A stretch of DNA of 64,000 nucleotides from Flavobacteriales bacterium (GCA_002692065.1 NZJX01000017.1:2562-66561), one strand, 5' to 3'. Counted from the first letter of the stretch, positions 21,201 to 26,175 are shown. The notes: generated by a model not told the origin, from the letters alone. Translations and numbers: made by a program.

Positions 21201-24121
21201 TCCCCGCATTCACTTGGATTAGATAGGGTTGCTAAAGGATTAAAATTTAATACCGTAGAATTCATACATCCAACAATTGGGTCATATAAACACGAATAAT
21301 CTTTTAAGTTGGCTAATGGATTGTAGTTATTTGCTGTAGAGTCTAAACAACCTGGAACGATTAATTCTAAACATTGACTTACATCACTAATATTAGCCAT
21401 TACATTATACTCTAAATATTGATCATTCATGCAACCTACAACAATAGGAATACATGAAGATTGAACAGAAATAACTGCGTTAGGATTAAAATTGTACATT
21501 GTTTCATCCATACAACCATGTAACTTTTCACATAGGGTTTGATCAAAATCTGTAGCTGTAAGACTGTAATTAAGTGCATCTAAATCACCACAACCAATAG
21601 TTTCAATTTCATCGCAAATACCATCTCCATCAATATCATTGATACAATTGTTGTCACAATCAAAATATGAATACGAAGGATAGTAGCAATTGTTTTGATT
21701 ATAAAAAGATGTAGTTACAGATGAATTGTAATTACATGCATCAATATCAGAACAGCCGTTAATATCAAGTTCATCGCAAATTCCATTTTGATCAATGTCA
21801 CTTATACAAAAACCTTCGCAATTGTAATATTGAGAGGCATATTCACAATTTTGGCTGTCATCGGTAGCAAATTCATTATAATTACAAGCAGTTTGATCTA
21901 AACAACCAAGAATTTCTAATTCATTACAAACTCCATCAAAGTCATCATCATTAATACAATCACCATTGCAGTTTTTAAAAATATTATCAGGATAGATACA
22001 AGACGAGTTATTTGAATTTGATGCTAAAGGATTAAAATTACATGCAGTTGTATCGGTACAATCTTGAATAAATAAAGTTATACAAAGATTATCATTTATC
22101 TGGTCATACGATCCAGAAGGTTGATATTCCACATAATTTATATTACTGCACCCAAATGTAATTTCACAAGAGCCATCATCTTCAGTTGCGAATTCATTAT
22201 AATTTGGAGCTGTTTCAGAGGTACAACCAAGAATTTCTTCAGGACTAATACCTGAACCATAATTACAAAATCCATCTCCATCGTCATCATTAGAAAAAAT
22301 TATTGAATTTTGACAAATTTCACATCCTTGAGCAAAATAACAAGAACCATCATCGCTATTTACTTGACTATCATAATTACAAGCGTCAATATTTAGACAT
22401 CCATATACATAATCTTCACATGAACCATTATCTACTTCTGCATTTGAATTATAATTAAATGCTGAAATATTAGTACAACCTTGAATCTGTTCCTCATCAC
22501 ATACATTATCATTATTGATATCGTTAAAACATTCTCCAGAATATATAATTGAATCTCCAACTAACGTTTCAACACAATATTCATAAAATCCAATTATAAT
22601 ACACAAATCATTGTCATAATTTGCAGGATTAAGATCAGGATTGTAGTTACATGCACCGAAAATCCCACAACCAGGATCTGAAAATTCACAAGAATTATCT
22701 TCAACATTTGCAGATGAGTTAAAATTATCAGCTATAAGATTAGTACATCCAAAAATAAATTCAATTGATCCAGTGTCGTCAATTGATTCAGTAAATTGTT
22801 CGGCATCAAAAATTCTTTGATCAATTGTAGCAACAAATTGTTCTTCAGTTTCACTAAAATTATCGAAATTATCAATTAAAATTTGATAAATAACTAAAGA
22901 TTGAGACCTAGTTATACCTGATGAAATTGATAAAATAAATACATAATCATCAGAAATATTTAATTGGGTTGCAATTAGTGATTCTAAATTTTCAATAAAA
23001 ATAATTGAATCTGATGTCGATTGTAAAACTGAGGATTCAATATTTATATATATATTTCCAACATAAGAATAACCACATCCTCCTTCTTGATAATAAATAC
23101 AACCAAAATTATCAGTCGCTAAAATATCATAATTACATGCACTTTGATCAGTACAACCCAAGACCTCATCGCTATCACACACTCCATCATCATCTGAATC
23201 GTTATCTACAACAGTTCCATCATCACAAGAATCACAAATACCATCAGTATATGTACATAAAGAATTATCACTATCTGTTGCAGAATCATTATAATTACAT
23301 GCACTTTGATCAGTACAACCTAAGATCTCATCACTATCACATACTCCATCATCATCTGAATCGTTATCTACAATAATTCCATCATCACATGTATCACAAA
23401 TACCATCAGTGTAAGTACACAAAGAATTATCACTATCTGTTGTAATATTATCATCATAATTACATGCGCTTTGATTTTTACATCCAAAGACCTCATCGCT
23501 ATCACACACCCCGTCATCATCTGAATCGTTATCTACAATAATTCCATCATCACATGTATCACATATTTGATCCGTATATTCACAAGAACCATCATCATTA
23601 GTTGCATTCAAGTTATAATTACATGCACTTTGATCAGTACAACCATCTAAGTTAGGTATCTCACAATTTAATATCACTTCAATACTAGTTATAGATGACA
23701 ATCCATTTCCAATGAAATTATTTGGTGATTGAAAAGAACTACTAAATCCTAGAATATTTACATCATATAGTAAATTACCGTCAACTATTTGATAGAAAAT
23801 TGAACCATTTGATAAAAATCCATCATCTTCATCTGTAATGGCATCATCACCCCAAACGGATAAAGAACTTTGTGAGCCATCTGATGAAATTTCTGCTGAA
23901 CCAAAAACATTACCTAAGCCATCTGTAGCAACAATATATGGATTTGAACTAGTTAAACCAAGCGATGAAGTAACTCCATCTTGAACAAATACGGTCATAT
24001 TATTACCTGTATTTATTTGAACTTGTTGCGGTAATGTACAATCTTCTTGAGCTTCAAGTATAAATCCTGTACTGAAAAAAAGGCTTAATATTAATTTAAA
24101 TCTATTGAAATTCATATACAT
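2948..24121 (-). CDS. Giant T9SS-secreted Cys/Asp/Asn-rich repeat protein (7057 aa)
   Basis: One uninterrupted frame of 7057 codons. Residues 1-24 are a signal peptide (LILSLFFSTGFILEAQ). Residues ~25-155 form an N-terminal domain containing SVWGDDAITDEDDGF. From ~160 to ~6810 runs a chain of about 170 repeat units of roughly 25-70 residues, consensus G-C-T-D-x-x-A-x-N-Y-N-P-x-A-N-x-D-D-G-S-C; I counted about 173 by eye. A non-repeat domain similar to the N-terminal one interrupts at ~1113-1263. After the repeats come an SprB-like module (PCFAGFGSIEINVSGG) and a T9SS sorting domain (~6975-7057: INIYPNPTSGIVNINF ... SGIYILEI). It should be exported by Sec, carried across the outer membrane by T9SS and displayed or released. 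Two Cys per unit suggest disulfides, and acidic loops suggest calcium binding. Function is unknown; adhesin, gliding filament or matrix fibre are possible. It starts 7 nt after a small gene with a related domain. Confidence 0.93.
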   Translation of the reverse strand: MYMNFNRFKLILSLFFSTGFILEAQEDCTLPQQVQINTGNNMTVFVQDGVTSSLGLTSSNPYIVATDGLGNVFGSAEISSDGSQSSLSVWGDDAITDEDDGFLSNGSIFYQIVDGNLLYDVNILGFSSSFQSPNNFIGNGLSSITSIEVILNCEIPNLDGCTDQSACNYNLNATNDDGSCEYTDQICDTCDDGIIVDNDSDDDGVCDSDEVFGCKNQSACNYDDNITTDSDNSLCTYTDGICDTCDDGIIVDNDSDDDGVCDSDEILGCTDQSACNYNDSATDSDNSLCTYTDGICDSCDDGTVVDNDSDDDGVCDSDEVLGCTDQSACNYDILATDNFGCIYYQEGGCGYSYVGNIYINIESSVLQSTSDSIIFIENLESLIATQLNISDDYVFILSISSGITRSQSLVIYQILIDNFDNFSETEEQFVATIDQRIFDAEQFTESIDDTGSIEFIFGCTNLIADNFNSSANVEDNSCEFSDPGCGIFGACNYNPDLNPANYDNDLCIIIGFYEYCVETLVGDSIIYSGECFNDINNDNVCDEEQIQGCTNISAFNYNSNAEVDNGSCEDYVYGCLNIDACNYDSQVNSDDGSCYFAQGCEICQNSIIFSNDDDGDGFCNYGSGISPEEILGCTSETAPNYNEFATEDDGSCEITFGCSNINYVEYQPSGSYDQINDNLCITLFIQDCTDTTACNFNPLASNSNNSSCIYPDNIFKNCNGDCINDDDFDGVCNELEILGCLDQTACNYNEFATDDSQNCEYASQYYNCEGFCISDIDQNGICDELDINGCSDIDACNYNSSVTTSFYNQNNCYYPSYSYFDCDNNCINDIDGDGICDEIETIGCGDLDALNYSLTATDFDQTLCEKLHGCMDETMYNFNPNAVISVQSSCIPIVVGCMNDQYLEYNVMANISDVSQCLELIVPGCLDSTANNYNPLANLKDYSCLYDPIVGCMNSTVLNFNPLATLSNPSECGELIVYGCTNPEYLEYNVSANIDDGSCETYPYAGCTNPNYLEYNVFYNVDDGSCQILHIYGCTNTFAWNFNPLATIDDPNNPCILFGCMDSTFAEFHNQGYVATNETLNDCATPVSFGCVNSAATEQTYNPNANVDDGSCEFEAGEDVDFNFIETNNNMSILIPDNIAMQGSFNNFNPVPEGSIIGAFYGTLLDLTCAGTSLYEFEDNIDPNSGSSLGFPIFGDDSFTSEQDGFLNSEIIQWRLLTPDGLLYSIEPVFQPIAGGVSTNQYESGSFAVMASIEFNFMWQVTIVGCMSPDFLNYNQYAVEDGFGGFDDGSVFQDFYNNITNAVGQDSLDDDGYYDINGDGIPNPGCIALRNEGCTDVESANYNMNATIDDGSCYPEIRGCMDNGSVFQDLINNISGVEVPDGIDDDGLYDRNGDGLPAFNFINPVGNINLDVNFHVEELCIPIITGCRSDIGAVNYVAPIGDPFHDINTDSECFPFIYGCTDQEASNFNETEDNPSGYTGYSELNVTTEYQPSNCIPSISGCIDSSAFSMYNPLANLSATYSTGVSRCVPVITGCTDELAINYLEPIGNEFIDINTPDSSLCVYNIYGCSNPLSINFNPLVTIDNGTCLEPIYGCIDNGEPFLDLISNFSLDTISDGIDDDYQWDLGSSENDSDNYIADDLAAKNYNPQSNINDNTCYPIIEGCLDDIDAFNFINPVDNVFIDVNTQSECIPKLFGCTDILASNYNINANTDNGGCYYSPGCTDENLLNYWTQGYLADFDNGSCGTDSVEFYCADSWYLEGQYYQDYLNGQANYIDYFGNFPHISSCITQKKEYCGDINSISFYPTGNVDNGSYQELFNGNYENNEICDPTQSLLYCNNPNFIQYYGINLNVDSLNSRQEGGNIIDNSLCLDSVDFYCPDLNSIGYYGFDNFQQDYNIEIVNSGNVIDESLCIANIIGYCNDSSNASYYYSDNVIDGLSSDYGNIINNSLCTGDSVIFYCNDDSQLGFYDINLNQIDGTILHLSGNIIDNENQCIEDAVFHCNDSTFVEYYYDLQLLTKTSDSLWNIYDFNLCVNPIYFGCMDNNSFNFDISANVDAFSYDDISSPCYPVILGCMDTLSFNFNDYDFDNFRNDYNYQDTTLNVNTNDSSLCIEIKYGCLSDPNAFNYYEPSGNIIQDEVNTDDGSCYPVIEGCLDSLAFNYNFTDQNPDGQITNDNYIDVNTDDGSCYPVVGGCTDPTAFNYNVTLENPTGTVTGINGFDVNTQQGNCIPVIEGCMNPDALNYYVNANTSNNSCILTFFGCTDNGEQFLDIVNNASGEFIPDGVDDDYQYDLGTGPGEDNITPDNLPAFNYNQLANSEFGCIPIREGCTVPGAFNYDNSANIDDGSCFPVIFGCTDPSAFNYNDYDLDGEKNPLTNNTSIDINTDDGSCIEVIEGCLNPQSINFRCQINQYPQCYDNCSLGDNLSCEDYSINTSNEFICEQISIGCTDQAAFNFDVFANLNFGCIPVILGCTDNEAFNYVDTANVNDGSCIPVILGCTDPLSSNYNPLANFDDGSCQALISGCTNISAINYNINANISDGSCIARIQGCIDNGEDYLDLVDNLTGDSIPDGKDDDYQYDLGTGPNEIQIPDGISAYNFNPLANENNGTCIVSTFGCTNPNALNYNINASIDDGSCISPVQGCTDSTSINFNANANIDDGTCIPTIYGCTNLNSKNYNPNATISDGSCIAPILGCIDNGEVFLDLIDNLTGDSIPDGTDDDYQWDLGTGPNDSNVPDGSPALNYSSNANSNDLSCIDAIFGCTVVESKNYNPNATISDGSCIALISGCIDNGEVFLDLIDNLTGDSIPDGADDDYQWDLGTGPTDTETSDGIPASNYNPLANTNAGNCFNLVEGCMNSLAFNYNPNATLSDQSCVAVVSGCLDSLSFNFDPTANTDDGSCIEAILGCTDIFSFNYDSLANTDDGSCIDPIYGCTDPESLNYDSLANTSQISATDDTTAVCIEIQLGCTFEFFTCNFDSDANFDDGEQCDFDYDGCPEDSINRFIDNRLLISSTPLCSDPLAFNYTPAADENSSAWPNSYINPESPNFNQVFADNFIIDDSSCNYIFGCTDPNSLNYDPDAGVLGVDEDNDEIADLDEFGVIIDPCIPIIIGCNNDEYLEFNPDANYDPLDEYCVNIIVFGCTDPNAFNYSDSANLDDGSCQDIVVGCNDSTYLEFYNETDQANVYIVPEIVANTPVIDSLGTNFSCITKKVVGCTNANYIEFWSISSQGYLQQPDSISNFDDGSCINEIIFGCLDTNYVEYSSTANADQVLSESDSSLCENLKLFGCIDPNYIEYDPLANMDDGSCTELAIYGCSDSLYLEYWILDSLTYNDEGINVLIPPSDIPNIDDGSCSNIVIYGCMIEDASNYFSETDDSLQINAADNNICDGIQGCTISNANNYDPFATLNDGSCIVVGCTDSSAANYDSLATIESNLCIEEIIYGCTDNGEEFLDILNNYSGQTYADFAIASQSDSSLFPIYDDLDDDYQYDIDVDGFASINYDSLANTDDGSCIARISGCTDSTFIEYWNFSNYNDSDKYILEIPEIIANFDDGISCITPITEGCTYFNYFEYDSLANVNDGSCDSIHIYGCMDQNYAEYDPTYNITGMVMDNPSEIEVQVFGYDPDTVFLQDPFCVTPIAEGCMNQAYIEYNSLATVPIDSLCLNLIVNGCNDSGSEFLDLFNNFNGSSGSDGIDDDYQYDLDGDGLPSLNYNSNANTNDGSCVKQIFGCINFSSFNYLDSANVNQVSSEDISDPCIPINIGCTDPNYLEFYIYDAQELSLDTLSNYDQYNTELDGYVLCQNEIIQGCSNPDFIQYYDYDSLQMSLSVNFDTLGNQIFVNVDDGSCIDSIITGCVDSTFLEYSIFNNVSDSTFCLITKVPGCPNPDFLEYYIYDSVNYSIQNYDITSNFDDGSCQDSLKYGCINSLADNYTPYPEANVHDVDLCEGGVGCLYPQYISYNENYLIHNSSYCTQLKVFGCIDNGTQFSNLLNNISDTLDIDNLDDDYQWDIDNNNEQAFNYNFNSNILGIDNNLDFFPDLDDDGQIINPCYPIIYGCLDPSAFNFNITNENPTGEFLDINGIDVNTDDGSCYPVIQGCTETSAFNFNDYDNDNIGNDLTNDNLVDVNTDNGSCFEVKYGCLDSDAYNFNDYDGDGVSNPLVNAPSININTSDPSLCIPRIYGCLDETQFNFNVTDENPSGIVTEIPGEDVNTDDGSCYPFIFGCADSSAFNFNVTDENPSGEFFNDTSIDVNTDDDSCYPFVFGCTDPSADNYNVTDENPNGVFLNVNGQDVNTDDGSCLYYGCPNPQAVNFESIVNVNDGSCIIFGCIIPLYPNYNPVATIDDNTCDLNSNQIYGCLDSTYIEYYSYNEELLTINGPYTHNNLTPNTDNGSCFDPITIGCMDIEAFNFDQSANISDPSLCVEKVYGCMDSLYLEYYFYDEVNLTISNLFNLPNTSDQSQCINEIIFGCTITDDSAYNSLANVSDSSMCNIIGCLDPNYLEYNENATISDSSLCNTEIILGCADSIYAEFYDIQFVGNLYNLSPKENPSNLNDGSCSNEIVVGCYYSEFENYNPQANLINYYEIFSQYSDITLTELCGSLLTVGCMDTNADNFDPEADVSSPETCVYFGCTLPFTSNYDETAIIDDGSCEPFIYGCMINTFLNYNELANIDDGSCSNTNIIEGCIDSTYLEYNPFANSMNFSQCITIRVDGCLDLSAINYNVNATDNDQSQCYYEIIEGCTDTNYLEYNPLASVFVVSLCENLKVEGCTDESAFNYDVDANFNDGSCIPVILGCSDSTYLEYWVYDSINLSVSYPESDVNTDDGSCVSEITFGCNDSTYLDAYVYTDLGGHYLLDRLDNSYNVSDSSMCQNQIIYGCIYDSYSGYNPSANIFVFDSCMYLNQGICFDDNADNFASNLSFGEISSDSVYIYTVDNSTCLYTGCISDIYVEYEPYFNVADNSQCQTLKVVGCTDPNFIESYNYSFNELSGLFELNGLNEIYNFNDSVYCETDLIEGCTIWYYSEYNPSTNVQNNSLCQDVAVFGCKDSLASNYDPNSNYIEEGLPDWVSVECEYSGCSDSTFIEYWAYDSLLMQISLPSYIANIVDSSYCINPIIFGCTDQTMFNFDPTANVNQIGFYDDTNPCEPIIQGCGDSTYIEYNSLANVTSSVSCLTPIIKGCTDIVAINYNILANVDDQSCIPKIYGCVDNGESFVDSFNNVTGFYGPDGFDDDYQYDLGTGPGEDITLADGIPAFNHNLNANINFGCEPLEYGCTDIFAFNFNQNANTDDESCYPIIEGCLDNSFYNYNDYDYDLMPNDETGDVFVDINTNNVFYCVNLTEGCMDQNADNYNGNANFDDGSCIYYGCTNPLADNYDSIFIDNPNTIIDPCIFLGCTSFESFNFDINATFDDGSCIPKVYGCTNNLFLEYWNYDNNDNTISIDSLEIANVNDGSCLTEIIFGCMNTSAFNYNPSSNVNQISISDISNPCVAEIFGCMDSTAFNFNENANINSNCIEVILGCIDPLANNYEPLANTQSNCIYPIYGCTDQTALNYNENAEENDGSCIPAVDGCLNPFAFNYNPLANVNDGSCLAVVYGCTDSLALNYYFYATNDDGSCIPEILGCTNPNAVNFDSNANSFDGTCQYNIIGCTDPMANNYNENANITGNCTYDVFGCTWNFSFVTNFEPLANIHGLDIDLNGEIDTDSLGVNLDPCTYNTDIEFRSEIQNLVCLDSTASNYDETVDPIIFPTVQILYDQGLLTQDSSSCEYIGCLDSLFLEYNSNASSDSDPTSCLTPVFPGCTNISAVNYDPNANIDNGTCIVDAEYGCMNSLYLEYNEEATLDTDPTSCATLIVSGCTDILASNFDPQANFDDNSCLYEVILGCTFQSYIEYWDYDSLNFSISLPVLIANTNDGSCETPIQEGCTDIFSQNYDSTANVNDDSCIEHIFGCTDSNSFNYNPIATFDNGSCEDLILGCFNPQYLEYDSLANTDDGSCLNLVILGCTDSLYIEYWNYDPVNFSIILLDEIANEDNGTCQNLIQFGCTNTSASNYNSSANVNDNSCVDVIFGCMDSNASNFNSQANSDDNSCIGCKVQYANNFCESCNFEDNSQCIVEGCMDPLVINYDPIATINSTSDVGCDPLSNSVYGCTDESYLEYWNYLDMVSYYQLLDPFTHLGTQPNIDNGTCETPLISGCTDNLACNYLINSSLDDGSCAYATGCDYCSGEDNGLGFVIDGDIDQDGVCNIDEISGCTDPIACNFDSNITTDSDSSLCNYSIELDNCAYCSGETNGTGIVLDGDFDDDGVCDLNEILGCKDSLACNFNSDITIDSDSSLCIFPIGCESCSGEIDGTGIIIDNDLDDDGVCNLDELAPSCRDSLACNFNSDITVDSDPSLCIFPTGCESCSGETNGTGIVLDGDFDDDGVCDLNEILGCKNSLACNFNSDITIDSDSSLCLFPTGCESCSGETNGTGIIIDNDQDDDGYCNLGSNIEPLEIPGCLNPLGCNYNQFATDSASCEIPFGQCSTCLNGQSITYDEDGDGVCDSDESDPGCTDPIACNYNSQPNLDSDSSLCNYALGCNYCSEIGSNDGSGFVIDGDNDNDNICDGAEIPGCTSVWADNFNEFATDEDNSCFKLGCIYSWADNYDTLATIDDESCYRYGCIYENMFNYDSLATENSGCIPVIFGCIDPIADNYNETIENLTGIITGDPMIDVNTQELNSCEYIGCSNPEADNYFELANVDDGSCLITGCMEELACNYNPLANVSGTCFYPAVSYVDCNGECLNDIDGDDICNEAEVYGCTDNEAVNYNILATEENGSCYYPLDISYEVFNAPCFAGFGSIEINVSGGLEPIDITSFGLNYQIDTTNNSYIFTVTSIPQSDSYQIIISDATNLSESINFGISSELDDNLSITWNYDDNNQELSFNTNSSNYNYVWYFAGFEQSNIQSEIINVVDNGVYGVNITDQFGCSLFSDTLINSINIGLEDLFYENINIYPNPTSGIVNINFILRNKENSVLKIFDSSGRKMKEIIFDQKNVNEKVDLSKFNSGIYILEIEIDSTTIIRKIQKK
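4738..5290 (-). repeat. Recent tandem duplication, ~178-bp unit, three copies
   Basis: The plus-strand string TTCTCCAGAACAAGATTCAC recurs near 4754, 4931 and 5111 with almost identical flanks, and the beginning of a fourth, diverged copy follows at ~5280. Each copy encodes a unit of the type GCESCSGETNGTGI / DDDGVCDLNE / GCKDSLACNFNSDIT. The DNA-level identity is far higher than between typical units, pointing to recent unequal exchange. Confidence 0.75.
15640..16060 (-). repeat. Recent duplication of the NGEVFLDL/DDDYQWDLGTGP unit
   Basis: Blocks at ~15655-15770 and ~15935-16045 are near-identical in DNA (shared TCCTAAATCCCATTGATAGT and ATCAAATCTAAAAATACTTC-type stretches). A third, more diverged copy lies at ~16370-16475. 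Each is followed by a standard unit, so the duplicated module is a pair of units of about 280 bp. Confidence 0.7.
20340..20780 (-). other. Internal non-repeat domain of the giant protein
   Basis: Residues ~1113-1263 lack the GC...DDGSC pattern. They read, in pieces, GSIIGAFYGT, LTCAGTSLYEF, FPIFGDDSFTSEQDGF, EIIQWRLLTPDGLLYSI. The order of features matches the N-terminal domain at ~23650-24060 and the small protein encoded upstream at 24128-24668. Confidence 0.7.
23138..23640 (-). repeat. Tandem ~162-bp units at the start of the array
   Basis: The string ATGCACTTTG or a close variant recurs at ~23138, 23299, 23463 and 23623 (spacings 161, 164 and 160). The intervening DNA is highly alike and encodes CTYTDGICD, DDDGVCDSDE and GCTDQSACNYN segments. 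Confidence 0.75.
23650..24060 (-). other. N-terminal domain of the giant protein
   Basis: Mature residues ~25-155 contain MTVFVQDGV, GNVFGSAEIS, LSVWGDDAITDEDDGF and IFYQIVDGNLLYDV. Similar domains with WGDD..T.E.DGF occur in other secreted Bacteroidota proteins as I remember them; the function is not known to me. Confidence 0.65.
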
Positions 24122-24127
24122 TATATT

Positions 24128-24668
24128 CTAAAAGTTCTTAAACGGAACTAAATCTTTTCTTCTAGAGAGCTTCATACCTAAAACAGCTGAGGCTCCATCT
24201 TTTAAATAAATGGCCATTAATGGTTTTTGATACGTTGGTTCAATTTGATAAATTATATTGTTTTTTTTTTTGAGCCAACCAAATCATTTTTTCACCCATT
24301 TCCATTCCATTATCACTTCCAGGGGGATGTTCTCCCCAAACTGGAATCATATTAAAATCATCTTCCTTCCATACTATTGAACTTGCACATTTTAGTCTAT
24401 TTTTTTTATCGTTATAAAATATACCAACTAAATCACCAGATACAAGAGAATCATCATCAAAACCAAGAATCATTTCAGATGGGATGGAATCTAACTCTCT
24501 AATAGTTTTAATCACAGGGTGCCATTCAGGTAAAACTAATACAGAATGATTAGGACTAGTCTTTTCAAAAGAAAAGTCAATTTGAGTCTGTGCATAAATT
24601 TTGTTTACTGATGTTCCAAAAAAAGTAATCCCAAAAATTAAAACAAATCTTAATAAATAATATCTCAT
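24128..24668 (-). pseudogene. Small secreted protein related to giant-protein domain, frameshifted at an A11 run
   Basis: From the ATG at 24668, 142 codons are open: a signal peptide (FVLIFGITFFGTS...YAQ), then VLVLPEWHP, GDLVGIFYNDKKNRLKCASS, FNMIPVWGEHPPGSDNGM and MIWLAQ. The frame then fails in an 11-base A run (24261-24271). Removing one A continues the frame through NNIIYQIEPTYQKPLMAIYL and VLGMKLSRR to a stop at 24128, about 179 residues in total. The piece VGIFY...CA...VWG....GE..IWL....IIYQIEP aligns with the giant protein's two non-repeat domains. Its end is 6 nt from the giant gene's start, so co-transcription is very likely. It could be a true pseudogene, a slippage-expressed gene, or a sequencing error. 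Confidence 0.75.
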
Positions 24669-24861
24669 AATTATTTATAAACAATATAGTTTAGCTTGCT
24701 AATATAAGCATTTTTAAAATTCATATTTAAAAAAATTACAACTAAAATTCTTTCGACAATATTTACTATTTATTTTTACTTATAATTTAAGAAAAAAAAA
24801 TCTTAAAATCAAATTATTTTAAAGATTGTAATTTATTACTTTAGCTCTAAATTTTAAAACT

Positions 24862-26175
24862 TTGAACCACAAACAAATTTTTATTTCTATATGCTTAATT
24901 AGCATCAGTTATATTGATGCTCAAAACTTTGAATTGATTAAATCATTTGTAGGAAATACTGAAAAATCTGAAATTATTAGCTTTACTCCAAATAAAGAGC
25001 TTTTATTAAGTGGAGATTTTGCAGGATATCTGAACTATTGGTTTGTTCCAAGGCAAGAATTAATTTCTTCAAAAAAATCACACAATGGAAAAATTAATAG
25101 AATAAATTTTTCTGAAAATGGTAATTTATTTTTAACTTTTTCATCTGAGGATAATAATGTTAAAGTTTGGAATTTTAAAAGTCAAAACGTAATTTCTACT
25201 TTTTATGTAGAAAAAACTCCTTTTTTCTCAATTTTTTATGATAACAATTCTATATTGATTGGCGATTCAACAGGAAAAATTTTTCATAAAAATATCTATC
25301 AAAATGATAAAGATTCAGTTTTTTTAGAGGAAAAAATTAAAATTAATGACTCATATTTAAATCATCAAAAAAAAGAACTTATACTAATAAGTGAAAATTT
25401 TTTAAAGATTTTAAATCTTAAAAATTTAAAAAAAAATATTTTTGAAATTTCAAATCCATATTCGAGTAAGTTTGTAAAATGTAACTATTATTCTGATAAT
25501 ATTTTAATGACTTGGAGCGAAAATGGTATTGTAACTTTTTGGGATATTCAAGAAAAAAAAATATTAAAAGAACTTAGAGCAAAAAATAACTTTTATGAAT
25601 TGTCTATAAACAAATACAGTAAAATACTTTTAACTGGATATTACAAAGATAAAGCAATATTATTTGATTTAATTAATTTAGATTTAGAATTAGAACTAGA
25701 TGATAATATTCAATTAGTAAATACCTACCTCACTAATGAAGTGAAAGAGTATATGGTAAGTTCTAGTCAAGAAGGTAGACACAGACTAATGCAAGTTATT
25801 GGAGGCCAAAAAATTAAACCTCTAGCTCTCCAGACCAGAAAAATTGAAGTTCAAAAAACCGAATCTGTTAGCGAAAAAAGAATTCAAATTTCTGTTTGGG
25901 ATAATGAACAAATAGATGGAGACAAAATCTCACTCAGTTTGAATGGGAAATGGATAATTAGAAATCATGAGTTGACAAAGGACAAGTATATTATAAATAT
26001 TGAATTATTAGAAAATCAAATTAATCAACTCGTATTTGTCGCAGAAAATTTAGGAGAAATTCCTCCAAACACAACTGCATTAAATATTAATTATAAAGGA
26101 TATAGTAAAACTCATATTATGAGATCTAATATGGAAAAAAGTGGATCAATAAATTTGTATTTGGATAAAAACTGA
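24862..26175 (+). CDS. Secreted WD40-repeat protein
   Basis: 437 residues starting at a TTG; no in-frame ATG lies before the signal peptide (IFISICLISISYIDAQ). Residues ~25-290 contain degenerate WD40 blades, for example LLLSGDFAGYLNYW, NLFLTFSSEDNNVKVWNF, ILMTWSENGIVTFWDI and ILLTGYYKDKAILFDL. Residues ~325-437 form a C-terminal beta domain (ISVWDNEQIDGDKISLSLNG, LGEIPPNTTALNI) that I have seen attached to WD40 or other proteins in Bacteroidota. It is presumably periplasmic or outer-membrane facing; no sorting tail is obvious. mnmA follows 3 nt later and should share the transcript. A TAnnTTTG-like element (TACTTTAG, one mismatch) lies near 24837-24844. Confidence 0.75.
   Translation: MNHKQIFISICLISISYIDAQNFELIKSFVGNTEKSEIISFTPNKELLLSGDFAGYLNYWFVPRQELISSKKSHNGKINRINFSENGNLFLTFSSEDNNVKVWNFKSQNVISTFYVEKTPFFSIFYDNNSILIGDSTGKIFHKNIYQNDKDSVFLEEKIKINDSYLNHQKKELILISENFLKILNLKNLKKNIFEISNPYSSKFVKCNYYSDNILMTWSENGIVTFWDIQEKKILKELRAKNNFYELSINKYSKILLTGYYKDKAILFDLINLDLELELDDNIQLVNTYLTNEVKEYMVSSSQEGRHRLMQVIGGQKIKPLALQTRKIEVQKTESVSEKRIQISVWDNEQIDGDKISLSLNGKWIIRNHELTKDKYIINIELLENQINQLVFVAENLGEIPPNTTALNINYKGYSKTHIMRSNMEKSGSINLYLDKN

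Larger units (their letters stand above)
3680..23640 (-). repeat. Coding array of about 170 GCTD/NYN/DDGSC units
   Basis: Units start with Gly-Cys, then usually Thr/Met/Leu-Asp, and end DDGSC or a variant. Sub-families are zoned. Units with ACNYN plus an acidic DDDGVCD loop lie at both ends. Units reading YLEYN/YLEYW dominate the middle. Units with NGE.FLDL...DDDYQYDLG occur at about 11 scattered places. A block at ~18030-18900 replaces the opening Gly-Cys by Tyr-Cys. The array is fully in frame, so copy number changes by whole units. Confidence 0.9.

Noticed and set aside
16336..23376. Open frames on the plus strand opposite the giant gene (for example 16336-16524, 16922-17173, 18763-19002, 23005-23376)
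   Set aside because: They are antisense images of the repeat codons, with His/Gln/Asn-rich nonsense translations and no start signals of their own.
2948..24121. CRISPR array or non-coding satellite interpretation of the 20-kb repeat
   Set aside because: Units are variable in length, always in one reading frame without stops, and lack identical short repeats with unique spacers.
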